NCBI GenBank assembly: GCA_910586215.1 | Contig: CAJUGH010000001.1 | Coordinates: forward strand, 1-64,000 | DNA length: 64,000 bases | Direction of reading: 5' to 3' | DNA from: an uncultured Acetatifactor sp. | GTDB lineage: Bacteria > Bacillota > Clostridia > Lachnospirales > Lachnospiraceae | The notes under the pieces: model-generated | Seen by the model: the letters and a program-made list of their open reading frames with translations, nothing else | Told to the model about the DNA's origin: nothing | The model's database searches: none | Made by a program: the position numbers and the translations under genes | Part shown: in pieces, positions 23,473-31,744 of the stretch | How positions within the stretch are numbered: position 1 is the first letter of the stretch | Layout of the letters: the number at the start of each line of letters is the position of its first letter

Positions 23473-25323
23473 ATGAAGATAACAGACCTTCACATCCAGA
23501 ATTTCAAATCCATACATGACATGCATATCCCGGATATTGAGAATGCCTTGATCCTGGTGGGACAGAACAACACAGGCAAGACTACTGTGCTGGACGCCAT
23601 CCGGGCAGTGGGAGGGGACTACCAGATCACCCAGGAGGATTTTGGGGAGGCCGGGGCCAAAATCCGCATCCAGGTATCCCTGGCTCTTACCGAGGAGGAT
23701 CTGGATCTGCTGCGGAAGGGCGGCATGGTCAGCCAGTACCGGAGAAAGGAAGCCTGGCTGGAGGATTTTTGCCGGAAGCTGCCTTCCTTTTCTGACCATG
23801 TGCTTTCTTTTACCTTGACGGCAAATAGGGATGGGAAGATCCGCTACCAGGACGGAATCAATAAGAACAATCCCTATATCCGGGAAGTTTTCCCGAAGAT
23901 ATACCATGTGGATACGGAGCGGTGCCTGGAGCGGCTGCAGAGCGACCTGCTGCTGTTGCAGGAAGATGAGATCCTGAAGCGGATGCGGTCCGGCTGTTGT
24001 ATGTTCAACCAGGCCAGGGACTGCACCTATTGTTTCCACTGTATTGGCTTAATTGAGCAGAAGAGTCCGGCCCAGCTGGATGCCATGGAGGTCTCCAAAC
24101 TGCTGGATTATAAGCTGTACCAGCTGAACCTGGACACTTTTGCCCACAAGGTCAACGACTGTTTTCACAAGAACGGCGGGCGGGAGCAGATCCTGTATTT
24201 CATGAACCGGGATGTGGAGAAGATCCTGGAGGTGACGACCCAGATCTGTCATCCTGCCCAGAATGTGCCTCGGCCCATTTCCCACATGGGGAAGGGAATG
24301 CGGTCCATCTACCTGTTCTCCCTTCTGGAAGCGTATACACAGATCGAGGAGAACCTGTCCAGTATCATCATGATCGAGGATCCGGAGATCTTCCTGCATC
24401 CCAGTCTCCAGAAGGTGTGCGGGACCATCCTGTATCGTCTGGCGGCCAAGAACCAGGTGATCTTCACCACCCATTCCCCAAACCTGCTGCCAAATTTTAA
24501 CAGCAGGCAGATCCGGCAGGTGATCCTTAGGGAGGATGGTTCCAGCGACATCCGGGGGCAGACGGACATCAGTGCCATCCTGGATGACCTGGGCTATACC
24601 GCAGGGGACTTGATGAATGTGAATTTTGTGTTTATCGTGGAGGGAAAGCAGGACAAATCCCGGCTGCCGCTGCTGCTTAAGAAATATTATGCGGAGACGG
24701 TGGACCAGGAGGGCAATCTGTCCCGCATTGCCATCATTACCACCAATAGCTGTACCAATATCAAGACCTATGCCAACTTGAAATATATGAATCAGATCTA
24801 CCTGCGGGACCAGTTCCTGATGATCCGGGACAGCGATGGCAAGGACAGGGACACCCTGGCAGGCCAACTCTGCCGCTACTATGAGGAGCGCAACCGGGAG
24901 GACATGGACAAGCTGCCGCGGGTGGGGCCGGAAAATGTACTGATCCTCAAGTATTATTCTTTTGAGAATTATTTCCTAAATCCCAAGGTCATGGCCAGAC
25001 TGGGGATTGTGGAGTCGGAGGAGGCCTTTTATGAGACATTCCTGGAGAAATGGAAGGAATATCTCCATCATCTGTCCAGTGGACGGCACCTGGTGCAGGT
25101 CCTGGGGCGGGATCTGGAGACTGTGGGAGATGTGAGACAACACATAGAGGAAATCAAGACCTACCTGCGGGGCCACAATCTCTTTGACCTGTTTTATGGA
25201 AGGTACCGGGAGCAGGAGAAGGAACTGCTGGAAAGGTATCTGGAACTGGCTCCCAGGGAAGATTTCCAGGATATTTTCGATGCGCTGGAATATTTCCCCT
25301 ATTTTGAAGGAAGGCGGGTATGA
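23473..25323 (+). CDS. OLD-family ATP-dependent nuclease (ABC ATPase plus TOPRIM)
   Basis: A 616-residue OLD-type protein. Walker A GQNNTGKT is at residues 30-37, then a signature-like region, Walker B SIIMIEDPEIFLHP, and the switch His in FTTHSPNLLP. The TOPRIM nuclease begins near residue 380 (NVNFVFIVEGKQDKSRLP) with a later acidic DSDGKD. An unusual cysteine cluster (CC, C, C, C within about 16 residues at 174-190, ending CTYCFHC) is inserted in the ATPase part and may bind zinc. Its stop codon lies 1 bp before the next ATG, so it is coupled to an AAA/PD-(D/E)XK protein. OLD proteins often serve phage defence (GajA, retron-linked), but no UvrD helicase is adjacent, so this is not Gabija. 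Confidence 0.88.
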   Translation: MKITDLHIQNFKSIHDMHIPDIENALILVGQNNTGKTTVLDAIRAVGGDYQITQEDFGEAGAKIRIQVSLALTEEDLDLLRKGGMVSQYRRKEAWLEDFCRKLPSFSDHVLSFTLTANRDGKIRYQDGINKNNPYIREVFPKIYHVDTERCLERLQSDLLLLQEDEILKRMRSGCCMFNQARDCTYCFHCIGLIEQKSPAQLDAMEVSKLLDYKLYQLNLDTFAHKVNDCFHKNGGREQILYFMNRDVEKILEVTTQICHPAQNVPRPISHMGKGMRSIYLFSLLEAYTQIEENLSSIIMIEDPEIFLHPSLQKVCGTILYRLAAKNQVIFTTHSPNLLPNFNSRQIRQVILREDGSSDIRGQTDISAILDDLGYTAGDLMNVNFVFIVEGKQDKSRLPLLLKKYYAETVDQEGNLSRIAIITTNSCTNIKTYANLKYMNQIYLRDQFLMIRDSDGKDRDTLAGQLCRYYEERNREDMDKLPRVGPENVLILKYYSFENYFLNPKVMARLGIVESEEAFYETFLEKWKEYLHHLSSGRHLVQVLGRDLETVGDVRQHIEEIKTYLRGHNLFDLFYGRYREQEKELLERYLELAPREDFQDIFDALEYFPYFEGRRV

Positions 25324-25324
25324 T

Positions 25325-26905
25325 ATGGGAATCTATTTGAATCCGGGAAACGAAGGCTTTGCGGAGGCACTGAGGTCGGAGATCTATGTGGACAAGACAG
25401 GACTGATCCAGCATACGAACAGGTATGTCAGCACGGAACAGAAGTTTCTCTGTGTCAGCAGGCCCCGGCGTTTTGGCAAGTCCATGGCGCTCCGGATGCT
25501 GGCAGCCTATTATAGCTGTGGCTGCGATTCCAAGCAGATGTTTACAGGGCTGAAGATAGAGAGCATCCCTTCCTTCGCGGCGCATCTGAACCGGTACAAT
25601 GTGATACTCTTGAATATGCAGCATTTCTTGATCCGTGCGAAAGGTCAATCGCTTGTGGAGTATCTGGAACGTGTGATATTGCAGGAAGTTAGATCGACAT
25701 ATGGGGAACTGTTTCCGGAGCAGGAAACGATTCTTGCAGCGGCACTGGAGCAAATCTACGCAGCCACCGGGAGAAAGTTTATCTTCCTGGTGGATGAATG
25801 GGACTGTGTGATGCGGGAGCGGCAGGAGTCGGAAGACCTTCAGAGGGAGTACCTGGACTTCCTGCGCAATCTCTTGAAGGATCAGCCTTATGTGGCCCTG
25901 GCCTATATGACGGGGATCCTGCCTGTGAAGAAATATGGCCAGCACTCCGCACTGAACATGTTCTGGGAATATTCCATGACGGATCAGACCATCTTCGAGG
26001 AGTATACAGGCTTTACAGAGGACGAGGTACGGCAGCTCTGTGAAAAGTACCAGATGGACTTTGCAGAGACGGGGAGCTGGTATGACGGGTATCAGTTCCG
26101 GAAGTTCAAGCATGTGTATAATCCCAGGTCTGTGGTAGCTGCCATGCTCAGTGGCGTATTCTCCAATTACTGGACCTCCACGGAGACCTATGAGGCGCTG
26201 AAGATCTATATGGATATGGACTATGACGGACTTAGGGGGGATGTGGTGAGCCTGGTTGGAGGTGGGAGGGTAGCTGTCAACACCCGCAGCTTCCAGAACG
26301 ATATGCATTCCTTCCAGACTAAGGATGATGTGCTGACACTACTGATCCATCTGGGATACCTTGGATACGATGCCCAGACCAGGGAAGCCTTCATCCCCAA
26401 CTGGGAGATTCTGGAAGAATTTGAGAACTGTCTGAGTGTGGGCGGATGGGAAAGGGTCATGGAGGTACTGAAAGCCTCGGACAGGCTCCTTTCGGATACC
26501 CTTCGCTGTGATGGGAACCGTGTGGCAGAGGGACTGGACAGGGCGCACACGGAAGTGGCCTCAGTCTTAACTTACAATGATGAGAACTCCCTGGGTTGTG
26601 CCATCACCCTGGCCTACTACAGCGCCAGGAAAGAATACAGAATCATTAGAGAACTTCCTGCGGGTCATGGATTTGCAGACGTGGTATTCCTGCCCTTGCC
26701 CTTTTCCCGGAAACCGGCCCTGGTGGTGGAACTGAAGTATGATAAGTCCGCGGATGCTGCCATACAGCAGATCAAGGACAGGAGATACAGCCAGGCGCTG
26801 GAGGGGTATGCCGGGGAAATCCTGCTGGTGGGGGTAAATTATGACAGGGACAACAGGGATAAGCCTCATAGCTGTGTGATTGAGAAGCTGGTTCAAAATC
26901 TTTGA
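25325..26905 (+). CDS. AAA-ATPase-like / PD-(D/E)XK nuclease family protein
   Basis: A 526-residue protein of the PF09820/PF08011 type common in gut anaerobes. The N-terminal part has YVDKTGLIQHTN, FLCVSRPRRFGKSMALRMLA (P-loop-like) and FIFLVDEWDCVM (Walker B-like). The C-terminal domain holds GFADVVFLPLP and ALVVELKYDKSADAAIQQI, which matches the D...ExK core of PD-(D/E)XK nucleases. The family's function is not established; it occurs in many copies in Bacteroidetes and Lachnospiraceae. The ATG at 25325 lies 1 bp after the OLD stop, with AAGGAAGG upstream, so the longer frame that overlaps OLD is rejected. The pairing suggests joint action. Confidence 0.88.
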   Translation: MGIYLNPGNEGFAEALRSEIYVDKTGLIQHTNRYVSTEQKFLCVSRPRRFGKSMALRMLAAYYSCGCDSKQMFTGLKIESIPSFAAHLNRYNVILLNMQHFLIRAKGQSLVEYLERVILQEVRSTYGELFPEQETILAAALEQIYAATGRKFIFLVDEWDCVMRERQESEDLQREYLDFLRNLLKDQPYVALAYMTGILPVKKYGQHSALNMFWEYSMTDQTIFEEYTGFTEDEVRQLCEKYQMDFAETGSWYDGYQFRKFKHVYNPRSVVAAMLSGVFSNYWTSTETYEALKIYMDMDYDGLRGDVVSLVGGGRVAVNTRSFQNDMHSFQTKDDVLTLLIHLGYLGYDAQTREAFIPNWEILEEFENCLSVGGWERVMEVLKASDRLLSDTLRCDGNRVAEGLDRAHTEVASVLTYNDENSLGCAITLAYYSARKEYRIIRELPAGHGFADVVFLPLPFSRKPALVVELKYDKSADAAIQQIKDRRYSQALEGYAGEILLVGVNYDRDNRDKPHSCVIEKLVQNL

Positions 26906-26956
26906 TGGCACTGGCAAGAGGGCAGGCCTGGAAGGATCAGGAAGGAAAAGCTTAAA

Positions 26957-27574
26957 ATGGAAAGTACAACCAAGACAAAAGTAGAAGAGGATAAAATAAG
27001 GGAACTGGTGAAAAGGAATTTTGGTTCCCGGGCAGAAGTGGATCAGATAACGCCGCTGGATGGAGGCATGATGAATGCTGTCTACCTGCTTACCTACAAA
27101 GAGGCCGTCCAGGGATGGAAGGAGATGATCCTAAAACTGTCCTTTGTTACCGGATCAGCGGCATCATGGACTTTGAGAGGGCCTTTTAAGGGGATCCCTA
27201 TGCGGACTTTATTCCCGCGAACAATGAGCCAAGCGGTCGTGCTTGCACGGCCAGTTGGCGAATGCCGCGAGAGTCAAATACCCCGTTGCTCTGCAGCGTT
27301 GCAAGCTTGATACCCCGTTGCTTGCAGCGGGGTATTTGATTGCCGAATCTACAGCAATGTGGAGGAGGAAAGCGAGTTCTTGGAGGGGTACAGCCAGGGG
27401 GCTGGTGACAGGCTGGTCATATCCGAACATGACAGGGTGCGCATGAAGCTATACCGGATCTATATGGATCTGAACCTGGTGATAGAGACATATCGGTTTG
27501 AGGAGGCTTACAGGAACTACACGGTGGAGACCAGGAAGGCCGAACTGATTAAGCTTCTGGAGAGCCTGGACTGA
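26957..27574 (+). pseudogene. Aminoglycoside phosphotransferase (APH)-family gene, disrupted
   Basis: The 5' part encodes an APH-like N terminus (VKRNFGSRAEVDQITPLDGG, then MMNAVYLLTYKEA and MILKLSF). The reading frame is then lost. Another frame continues with GIMDFERAF, a TAA stop, and GDPYADFIPANNEPS, the DFE metal-binding region that belongs some 160 residues later, so the middle of the gene is deleted. Right after this a repeat element (about 27225-27356) is inserted, and the natural C terminus resumes after it (NVEEESEFLEGYSQGAGDRL onward to 27574). Deletion, frame change, nonsense codon and insertion make it non-functional. Confidence 0.85.
27225..27356. repeat. Repeat insertion inside the APH pseudogene
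   Basis: A structured element with CGGTCGTGCTTGCACGGCC, GTCAAATACCCCGTTGC, a second ACCCCGTTGCTTGCAGCGGGG and TATTTGATTGCC. TCAAATACCCCG and CGGGGTATTTGA are inverted copies, so the right half folds as a large hairpin. It interrupts the coding sequence between NNEPS and NVEEE. From memory similar elements are abundant in Lachnospiraceae; it encodes nothing. Confidence 0.7.
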
Positions 27575-27603
27575 CAGATGGATCTGACAGGGAGCGGCAG
27601 AAG

Positions 27604-27635
27604 GTAACAGTTCGGTGTCCTGTCTGAACTGTTGC
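27604..27635. repeat. Short palindrome GTAACAGTTCGG / CTGAACTGTTGC
   Basis: Two 12-bp arms with an 8-bp loop. The same arm sequence (GTAACAGTTC / GAACTGTTAC) occurs with a longer loop at 63615-63667. It lies between the APH pseudogene and the recombinase gene; it could end the APH transcript but has no U-tract. Confidence 0.5.
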
Positions 27636-27750
27636 AGGTATTCGAACCCCGGCAGGGGAAATGACGGAAGCGTGCATGAATGGGGAAGTGGACATGTTGT
27701 CTGCTTCCCTTTTTGGATATAGAAAAATGACCAGACTGGGAGGAAATGGT

Positions 27751-28377
27751 ATGGGCGAGAGGAAAGTATATGGCTACATGAGGGTGTCATCAAAAGACCA
27801 GAAGGAGGACAGGCAGCGGGTGGCCCTTTGTGAGGCCGGGGTTCCCGAATCAAATATTTATGCGGACAAGCAGTCCGGCAAGGATTTTGATCGTCCGGCA
27901 TACAGGCGCCTGGTGCGTAAGCTGAGAAAGGATGACTTGCTCTATATCAAAAGTATAGACCGTCTGGGAAGAAATTACGAGGAGATCCAGAACCAGTGGC
28001 GGATGCTCACTAAGGAAAAAGGTGTGGATATCTATGTGATTGATATGCCCCTTCTGGACACAAGGCGGGGAAAGGATCTGGTAGGAACATTCCTGAGTGA
28101 TATTGTATTGCAGGTTTTGTCTTTTGTGGCAGAAAATGAGCGGAGCAATATCCGGCAGAGACAGGCAGAAGGGATCGCCGCCGCAAAGGCCAGGGGAGTG
28201 AAATTCGGGCGTCCGGCTGCGCCCCTGCCGGATAATTTCCATGAAGTATATAAGTGGTGGGAAGCCGGGAAACTGACGAATGCAGCAGCAGCGAAAGCGT
28301 GCGGTATGCCTGTGGCCAGTTTTCGGTACCGGGCAAAAGCCTATGAGGATTCCGGTTATCTATCTAATACAAAATAG
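27751..28377 (+). CDS. Serine recombinase (resolvase/invertase family)
   Basis: A 208-residue small serine recombinase. The N-terminal catalytic domain has YGYMRVSSKDQ with nucleophile Ser13, DRPAYRRLVRKLRKDD, SIDRLGRNYEEI, and the long E helix SFVAENERSNIRQRQAEGIA. The C-terminal part (GRPAAPLPDNFHEVYKWWEA, KACGMPVASFRYRAKAY) is the HTH that reads the recombination site. The size is that of Hin/Gin-type invertases. The ATG at 27751 follows GGGAGGAAA by 6-7 bases. Its stop codon overlaps the left of two inverted 22-24-bp sites that flank a promoter, so it is most likely the recombinase that flips that segment. Confidence 0.93.
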   Translation: MGERKVYGYMRVSSKDQKEDRQRVALCEAGVPESNIYADKQSGKDFDRPAYRRLVRKLRKDDLLYIKSIDRLGRNYEEIQNQWRMLTKEKGVDIYVIDMPLLDTRRGKDLVGTFLSDIVLQVLSFVAENERSNIRQRQAEGIAAAKARGVKFGRPAAPLPDNFHEVYKWWEAGKLTNAAAAKACGMPVASFRYRAKAYEDSGYLSNTK

Positions 28378-28400
28378 GCAGAAAAGTGTACTTTTCTGCC
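28377..28400 (+). repeat. Left recombination site (inverted repeat, IRL)
   Basis: Two perfect 11-bp arms GGCAGAAAAGT and ACTTTTCTGCC around the central dinucleotide GT. This is the standard architecture of a serine-recombinase crossover site. As RNA it is also a hairpin followed by ATTTGTCTTTTT, so it may double as the recombinase gene's terminator. Confidence 0.75.
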
Positions 28401-28426
28401 ATTTGTCTTTTTAGCAACCTCTTCAA

Positions 28427-28455
28427 ATTATAGGGGATGTATGTTTAAATGTCAA
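28427..28455 (-). promoter_or_regulatory. Consensus sigma-A promoter inside the invertible segment
   Basis: On the minus strand: TTGACA (28455-28450), exactly 17 bp, TATAAT (28432-28427). Both hexamers are perfect. It faces the recombinase 3' end now and the kinase operon after inversion. Confidence 0.85.
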
Positions 28456-28523
28456 TGTTTTTGAGATAAAAAGATGTTTTTTCATAACAAGAGCAGAAAC
28501 ATGTCGCATGCGTGTAGACTTCC

Positions 28524-28547
28524 GGCAGAAAAGTACACTTTTTTGTA
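28524..28547 (-). repeat. Right recombination site (inverted repeat, IRR)
   Basis: GGCAGAAAAGT, central AC, then ACTTTTTTGTA. It equals the reverse complement of the left site at 21 of 24 positions, and its central AC is the complement of the left site's GT, so the two sites are in inverted orientation with a matching overlap dinucleotide. Confidence 0.75.
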
Positions 28548-28582
28548 GCCAATCTGTTGAAGGCTTTACGGAGGATTTTCTT

Positions 28583-31015
28583 ATGAGTGACAAGTTCCCA
28601 CTAGCCTTGCCAGAAGGAGCGGTTCTGGCAGGGCAGTATATTGTGGAAAAAGTACTGGGGCAGGGTGGATTTGGTATTACTTACAAGGCCACAGATCATA
28701 AAACCGGGGCGAAAGTAGCGGTAAAGGAATTCTTCCCGGATGCCATGGCCACCCGGACCGGCCAGACCACAGTGGTACCGTTTACCGGGGAGAGGGGAGA
28801 GAGCTATGCCTACGGGAAGGCATGCTTCCTTCAGGAGGCAGAAACCCTGGCACAGTTTATCGGAAATGAAAATATTGTACGTATACACAGCTATTTCGAG
28901 GAAAACGGAACAGCTTATTTTGTGATGGACTTTATCGAGGGAACCAGCTTTGATGAGTATCTGAAACAACGTGGCGGGAAAGTGTCCTTTGAGGAGGCAG
29001 CGAAGATCCTGATTCCTGTCATGGATGCCCTGGGTGCTGTACACAGCAAAGGAATCGTACATCGGGATGTAACGCCGGATAATATCTATATCACCAAAGA
29101 AGGAGTGGTGAAACTTCTGGATTTCGGAGCTGCCAGATATAGCCTGGGAGACAAGAGCAGGAGTCTGGATGTGGTGCTGAAACATGGATTTGCACCTAAG
29201 GAACAGTATGCCCGCCGGGGAAAACAGGGATCTTTTACGGATGTGTATTCCCTGGGAGCGACTTTTTATTTTGCGCTGACGGGAAAGCGGCCTCCGGATT
29301 CCATTGAGAGAATGGATGAGGACGACCTGGTGCCGCCCAGTGCCCTGGGAGTGCAGCTTAGCAGAGCTGCGGAGGATGCAATCCTGCTGGCTCTCAGCGT
29401 GCAGCCTGCAGACCGTTTCCAGAGTATGGCGGCATTTAAGAATGCCATGCTGAATGTGGTGCAGGGGGAAGCATCCCAGCCTCAGTCGGTTCCAGAGAGT
29501 GCTTCGGCTGTTGCCCAGACGTTCTTCTCCGCGCCGGCGCAGGGGAACATCCCTAACACAGGGCAGATCCCGCAGGCTCCAGTCATGACCGGGGGAGCGA
29601 TTCCTCCTTCCGGGCAGCCCACAGCCGGTAGCCAACTGACAGGAGGTGTCGCAGGTTCTCCTCAACCGGCAGGCGTAGATGCAGGAGGGAAGAAGGCTCC
29701 ACGGAAAAAGGGATTGCTGGTAGGCATTGCCGTGGCGGTTCCGGTTCTTCTGGTGGGAATCCTGGTTCTGGTACTCACAGGAAGGAAAGCAGAACCTACA
29801 GGTTCTTCCACCAAAGACAGCCAGGAATCTGTTTCTGTAGCCAAGGAAGAGGACACACAGTCCGGGAATGGTGCGTCAACACCTTTTCCCACAACAGAGC
29901 CAACTCCGGCTCCCACGGCAGAGCCGACCCCAACCCCCACGGCAGAACCGACGCCCACTCCCACGGCAGAGTCTGACCCGGAGGGAGATTATTACGTCTG
30001 GGGCAATTCGCCGCGGAATCTGATGAACGGTGGAAGCTGTGCCACTATGGGAGGGCTGGATTACTATATTACCGATAACTATAAGGCGCTGGTATCCTTT
30101 GATGCCAGCTCGGGTACCCGGGAATACATATACCAGGATCAGAAAAATGCGTTTTCGGATCTGTCTGCCCAGGATGGGAAGCTGTATTTCCTTTATGGCA
30201 ATGCCGCCTATGTCTATGACCTGGAGGTCAAGGACTCAGAGAGCATTGATGTCCTGAACGATTCTTACAGCGGCCATATCAAAAGCCTCTATGTGCTGCA
30301 GGATTATTACGTGATCTATTGTGATGACCTAAATGTATACCGTGTTTCCAAGGCTGACGGGGAGAGCAAGGTATGCTGTACAGTGGAAGACTCGTTTCGG
30401 TTTACGCTTTCTGATAACGGATGGATCTATTATGTGGAGCCCAATGCAGACGGCCAGTCAACGATCCGGCGCAAGCGGCTGGATACCCTGGAGGAGGGGG
30501 GGCATAGTATCCACAACAGTGATACCAACTGCCAGTTCCTCAGTCCCAACATAGTGGGCGACTATTTATATGTGTGTTCCTGGAACCAGACAAGTGCGTA
30601 TGCCTGCAATATCGTCAGGTTCAGCAAAGAGATCAACATTGATGACGGCTATGTGGAATGGAACGCCGGCTCAGCCTTAAAAGACATGAACATAGAAGAC
30701 GGGGAATCCTATGGTACATTTCTCAATGTTTATCCTTATAATGGGGATATGTATTTTGGGGTTGGGGTTACGCATACGGATGATACCGGATTCGATGCTT
30801 CTACTTATTTCTTCCAGATAAAGGGAAACGAGGACGGGACATTCACCCCTGTATTCTTAAATCAGAATCTTTATGGTCCATGTATCCTGTCCTATAAGAG
30901 CGGTGCCTATGATGTGTTCTTCACATATGTGACTGCGGATGAGAATGGGAATCTGAATTCAGAACTGGTCTACTGGAACCTGGACGCGGATGGAAACTTG
31001 AAAAGCAATGAATAG
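28583..31015 (+). CDS. Transmembrane Ser/Thr protein kinase with extracellular propeller-like domain
   Basis: An 810-residue receptor-type kinase. The cytoplasmic kinase domain (about 15-290) has GQGGFG (26-31), ATP-binding Lys48 (VAVKEF), catalytic loop HRDVTPDN (160-167) and DFG (180-182). The usual Lys of HRDxK is Thr, as in a Firmicutes subgroup with HRDISPDN. A Pro/Gln-rich linker leads to one membrane helix (KGLLVGIAVAVPVLLVGILV, about 375-398), then a PTPTPTAE-repeat stalk and an extracellular DUF5050-like beta-propeller region (about 470-810; VWGNSPRNLMNGG onward). The ATG at 28583 follows GGAGG by 8 bases; the ATG at 28508 would read through the inverted repeat. It is first in an operon of FHA, PP2C and protease genes. 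Confidence 0.92.
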   Translation: MSDKFPLALPEGAVLAGQYIVEKVLGQGGFGITYKATDHKTGAKVAVKEFFPDAMATRTGQTTVVPFTGERGESYAYGKACFLQEAETLAQFIGNENIVRIHSYFEENGTAYFVMDFIEGTSFDEYLKQRGGKVSFEEAAKILIPVMDALGAVHSKGIVHRDVTPDNIYITKEGVVKLLDFGAARYSLGDKSRSLDVVLKHGFAPKEQYARRGKQGSFTDVYSLGATFYFALTGKRPPDSIERMDEDDLVPPSALGVQLSRAAEDAILLALSVQPADRFQSMAAFKNAMLNVVQGEASQPQSVPESASAVAQTFFSAPAQGNIPNTGQIPQAPVMTGGAIPPSGQPTAGSQLTGGVAGSPQPAGVDAGGKKAPRKKGLLVGIAVAVPVLLVGILVLVLTGRKAEPTGSSTKDSQESVSVAKEEDTQSGNGASTPFPTTEPTPAPTAEPTPTPTAEPTPTPTAESDPEGDYYVWGNSPRNLMNGGSCATMGGLDYYITDNYKALVSFDASSGTREYIYQDQKNAFSDLSAQDGKLYFLYGNAAYVYDLEVKDSESIDVLNDSYSGHIKSLYVLQDYYVIYCDDLNVYRVSKADGESKVCCTVEDSFRFTLSDNGWIYYVEPNADGQSTIRRKRLDTLEEGGHSIHNSDTNCQFLSPNIVGDYLYVCSWNQTSAYACNIVRFSKEINIDDGYVEWNAGSALKDMNIEDGESYGTFLNVYPYNGDMYFGVGVTHTDDTGFDASTYFFQIKGNEDGTFTPVFLNQNLYGPCILSYKSGAYDVFFTYVTADENGNLNSELVYWNLDADGNLKSNE

Positions 31016-31027
31016 GAGGAAATAGAA

Positions 31028-31687
31028 ATGGCATTGACAGAATGTGCAAACGGGCATCTATATGATACCAGCCAGTACCAGGCCTGCCCTTACTGCAATG
31101 CGGGCACGAACCAGGTAGTGTTCGGAGCCGGGGGGAACGCCGGAGTGGGGAAGACTGTGGGAGCGGGAATGGGCGCAGGCCCGGTTCCCGCGGCTGCGCC
31201 TATTCCCGCAGCTTCCGAAATCGGAGCCACTGTGGCCCCGGCCAGTTATAACAGGGCCGGCAGGCCGGATTCAGACAGGGACACCGGGAAGACAGTGGCT
31301 GTGATGCAGAAGAGCTTCAGCAGGGAGCCTGTCACCGGGTGGCTTGTCTGTGTGGAAGGTGAGGAGAAGGGTAAGGACTACCGGATTGCGGCGAAGATCA
31401 ATTCCATTGGCCGTGGTGAGAACATGGATATCTGCATCAAAGGGGATTCCACGATTTCCCGGGAGAACCATGCGAGACTTGCCTATGACGGCAAGCACAA
31501 TGACTTCCACCTGATCCCGGCAGAAAGCATCAACAACATCTATATCAATGATGAGCCGGTGTACGTCCCCACCAGGATCAAGGAGGGCGATATCATAGAA
31601 CTGGGAGAATGCAAGTTCCGTTTTGTGGCTTTCTGCGATGACACCTTCAACTGGAAGGATGGCGTGAAAGGCGAGAAGGAAAAATGA
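31028..31687 (+). CDS. Zinc-ribbon and FHA domain protein
   Basis: A 219-residue cytoplasmic protein. The N terminus (CANGHLYDTSQYQACPYCNAG) holds a two-Cys/His plus CPYC zinc-ribbon-like motif, a Gly/Ala/Pro-rich linker covers residues 30-90, and an FHA domain covers about 105-205: INSIGRGENMDICIKGDSTI, SRENHARLAYDG, INNIYINDEPV and EGDIIELGECKFRFV. FHA domains bind phosphothreonine, so it is a natural target or reader of the kinase 12 bp upstream. The ATG follows TAGGAGGAAATAG. No catalytic domain is present, so it probably acts as an adaptor. Confidence 0.92.
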   Translation: MALTECANGHLYDTSQYQACPYCNAGTNQVVFGAGGNAGVGKTVGAGMGAGPVPAAAPIPAASEIGATVAPASYNRAGRPDSDRDTGKTVAVMQKSFSREPVTGWLVCVEGEEKGKDYRIAAKINSIGRGENMDICIKGDSTISRENHARLAYDGKHNDFHLIPAESINNIYINDEPVYVPTRIKEGDIIELGECKFRFVAFCDDTFNWKDGVKGEKEK

Positions 31688-31744
31688 GGTTACTAAGATT
31701 GTGCCGGCAGCATCGGTATAACGGGAAGTGTAAAGGGGATCGAG

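Larger units (their letters stand above)
28377..28547. other. Probable invertible promoter segment
   Basis: The segment lies between two inverted recombinase-type sites (28377-28400 and 28524-28547) and contains a consensus promoter on the minus strand. In the present orientation transcription runs back towards the recombinase gene. Swapping at the central dinucleotides (28388-28389 and 28535-28536) would put the TATAAT near 28492-28497 pointing right, about 80 nt before the kinase start codon. No good + strand promoter is visible in the segment as it is, so this is read as the OFF orientation. Confidence 0.75.

Noticed and set aside
23473..26905. Gabija defence system
   Set aside because: The OLD-type protein fits GajA, but the partner is an AAA/PD-(D/E)XK protein, not the UvrD-like GajB.
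27225..27356. CRISPR-like repeat array
   Set aside because: The two CCCCGTTGC blocks are part of one hairpin, not regularly spaced repeats with unique spacers. No CRISPR array was seen anywhere in the window.
27751..28377. Prophage or transposon resolvase
   Set aside because: No phage structural genes or transposase are nearby, and the flanking inverted sites suit a local inversion.
28377..28400. Left inverted site as only a plain terminator
   Set aside because: It can form a hairpin with a downstream T-run, but the inverted second copy with complementary central dinucleotide, the adjacent serine recombinase and the enclosed promoter are better explained as an invertible segment. The terminator role may coexist.
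28508..28582. Upstream ATG for the kinase giving 25 extra residues
   Set aside because: It would translate through the right recombination site and lacks a ribosome site, while ATG 28583 has GGAGG at 8 bases and begins the kinase fold.
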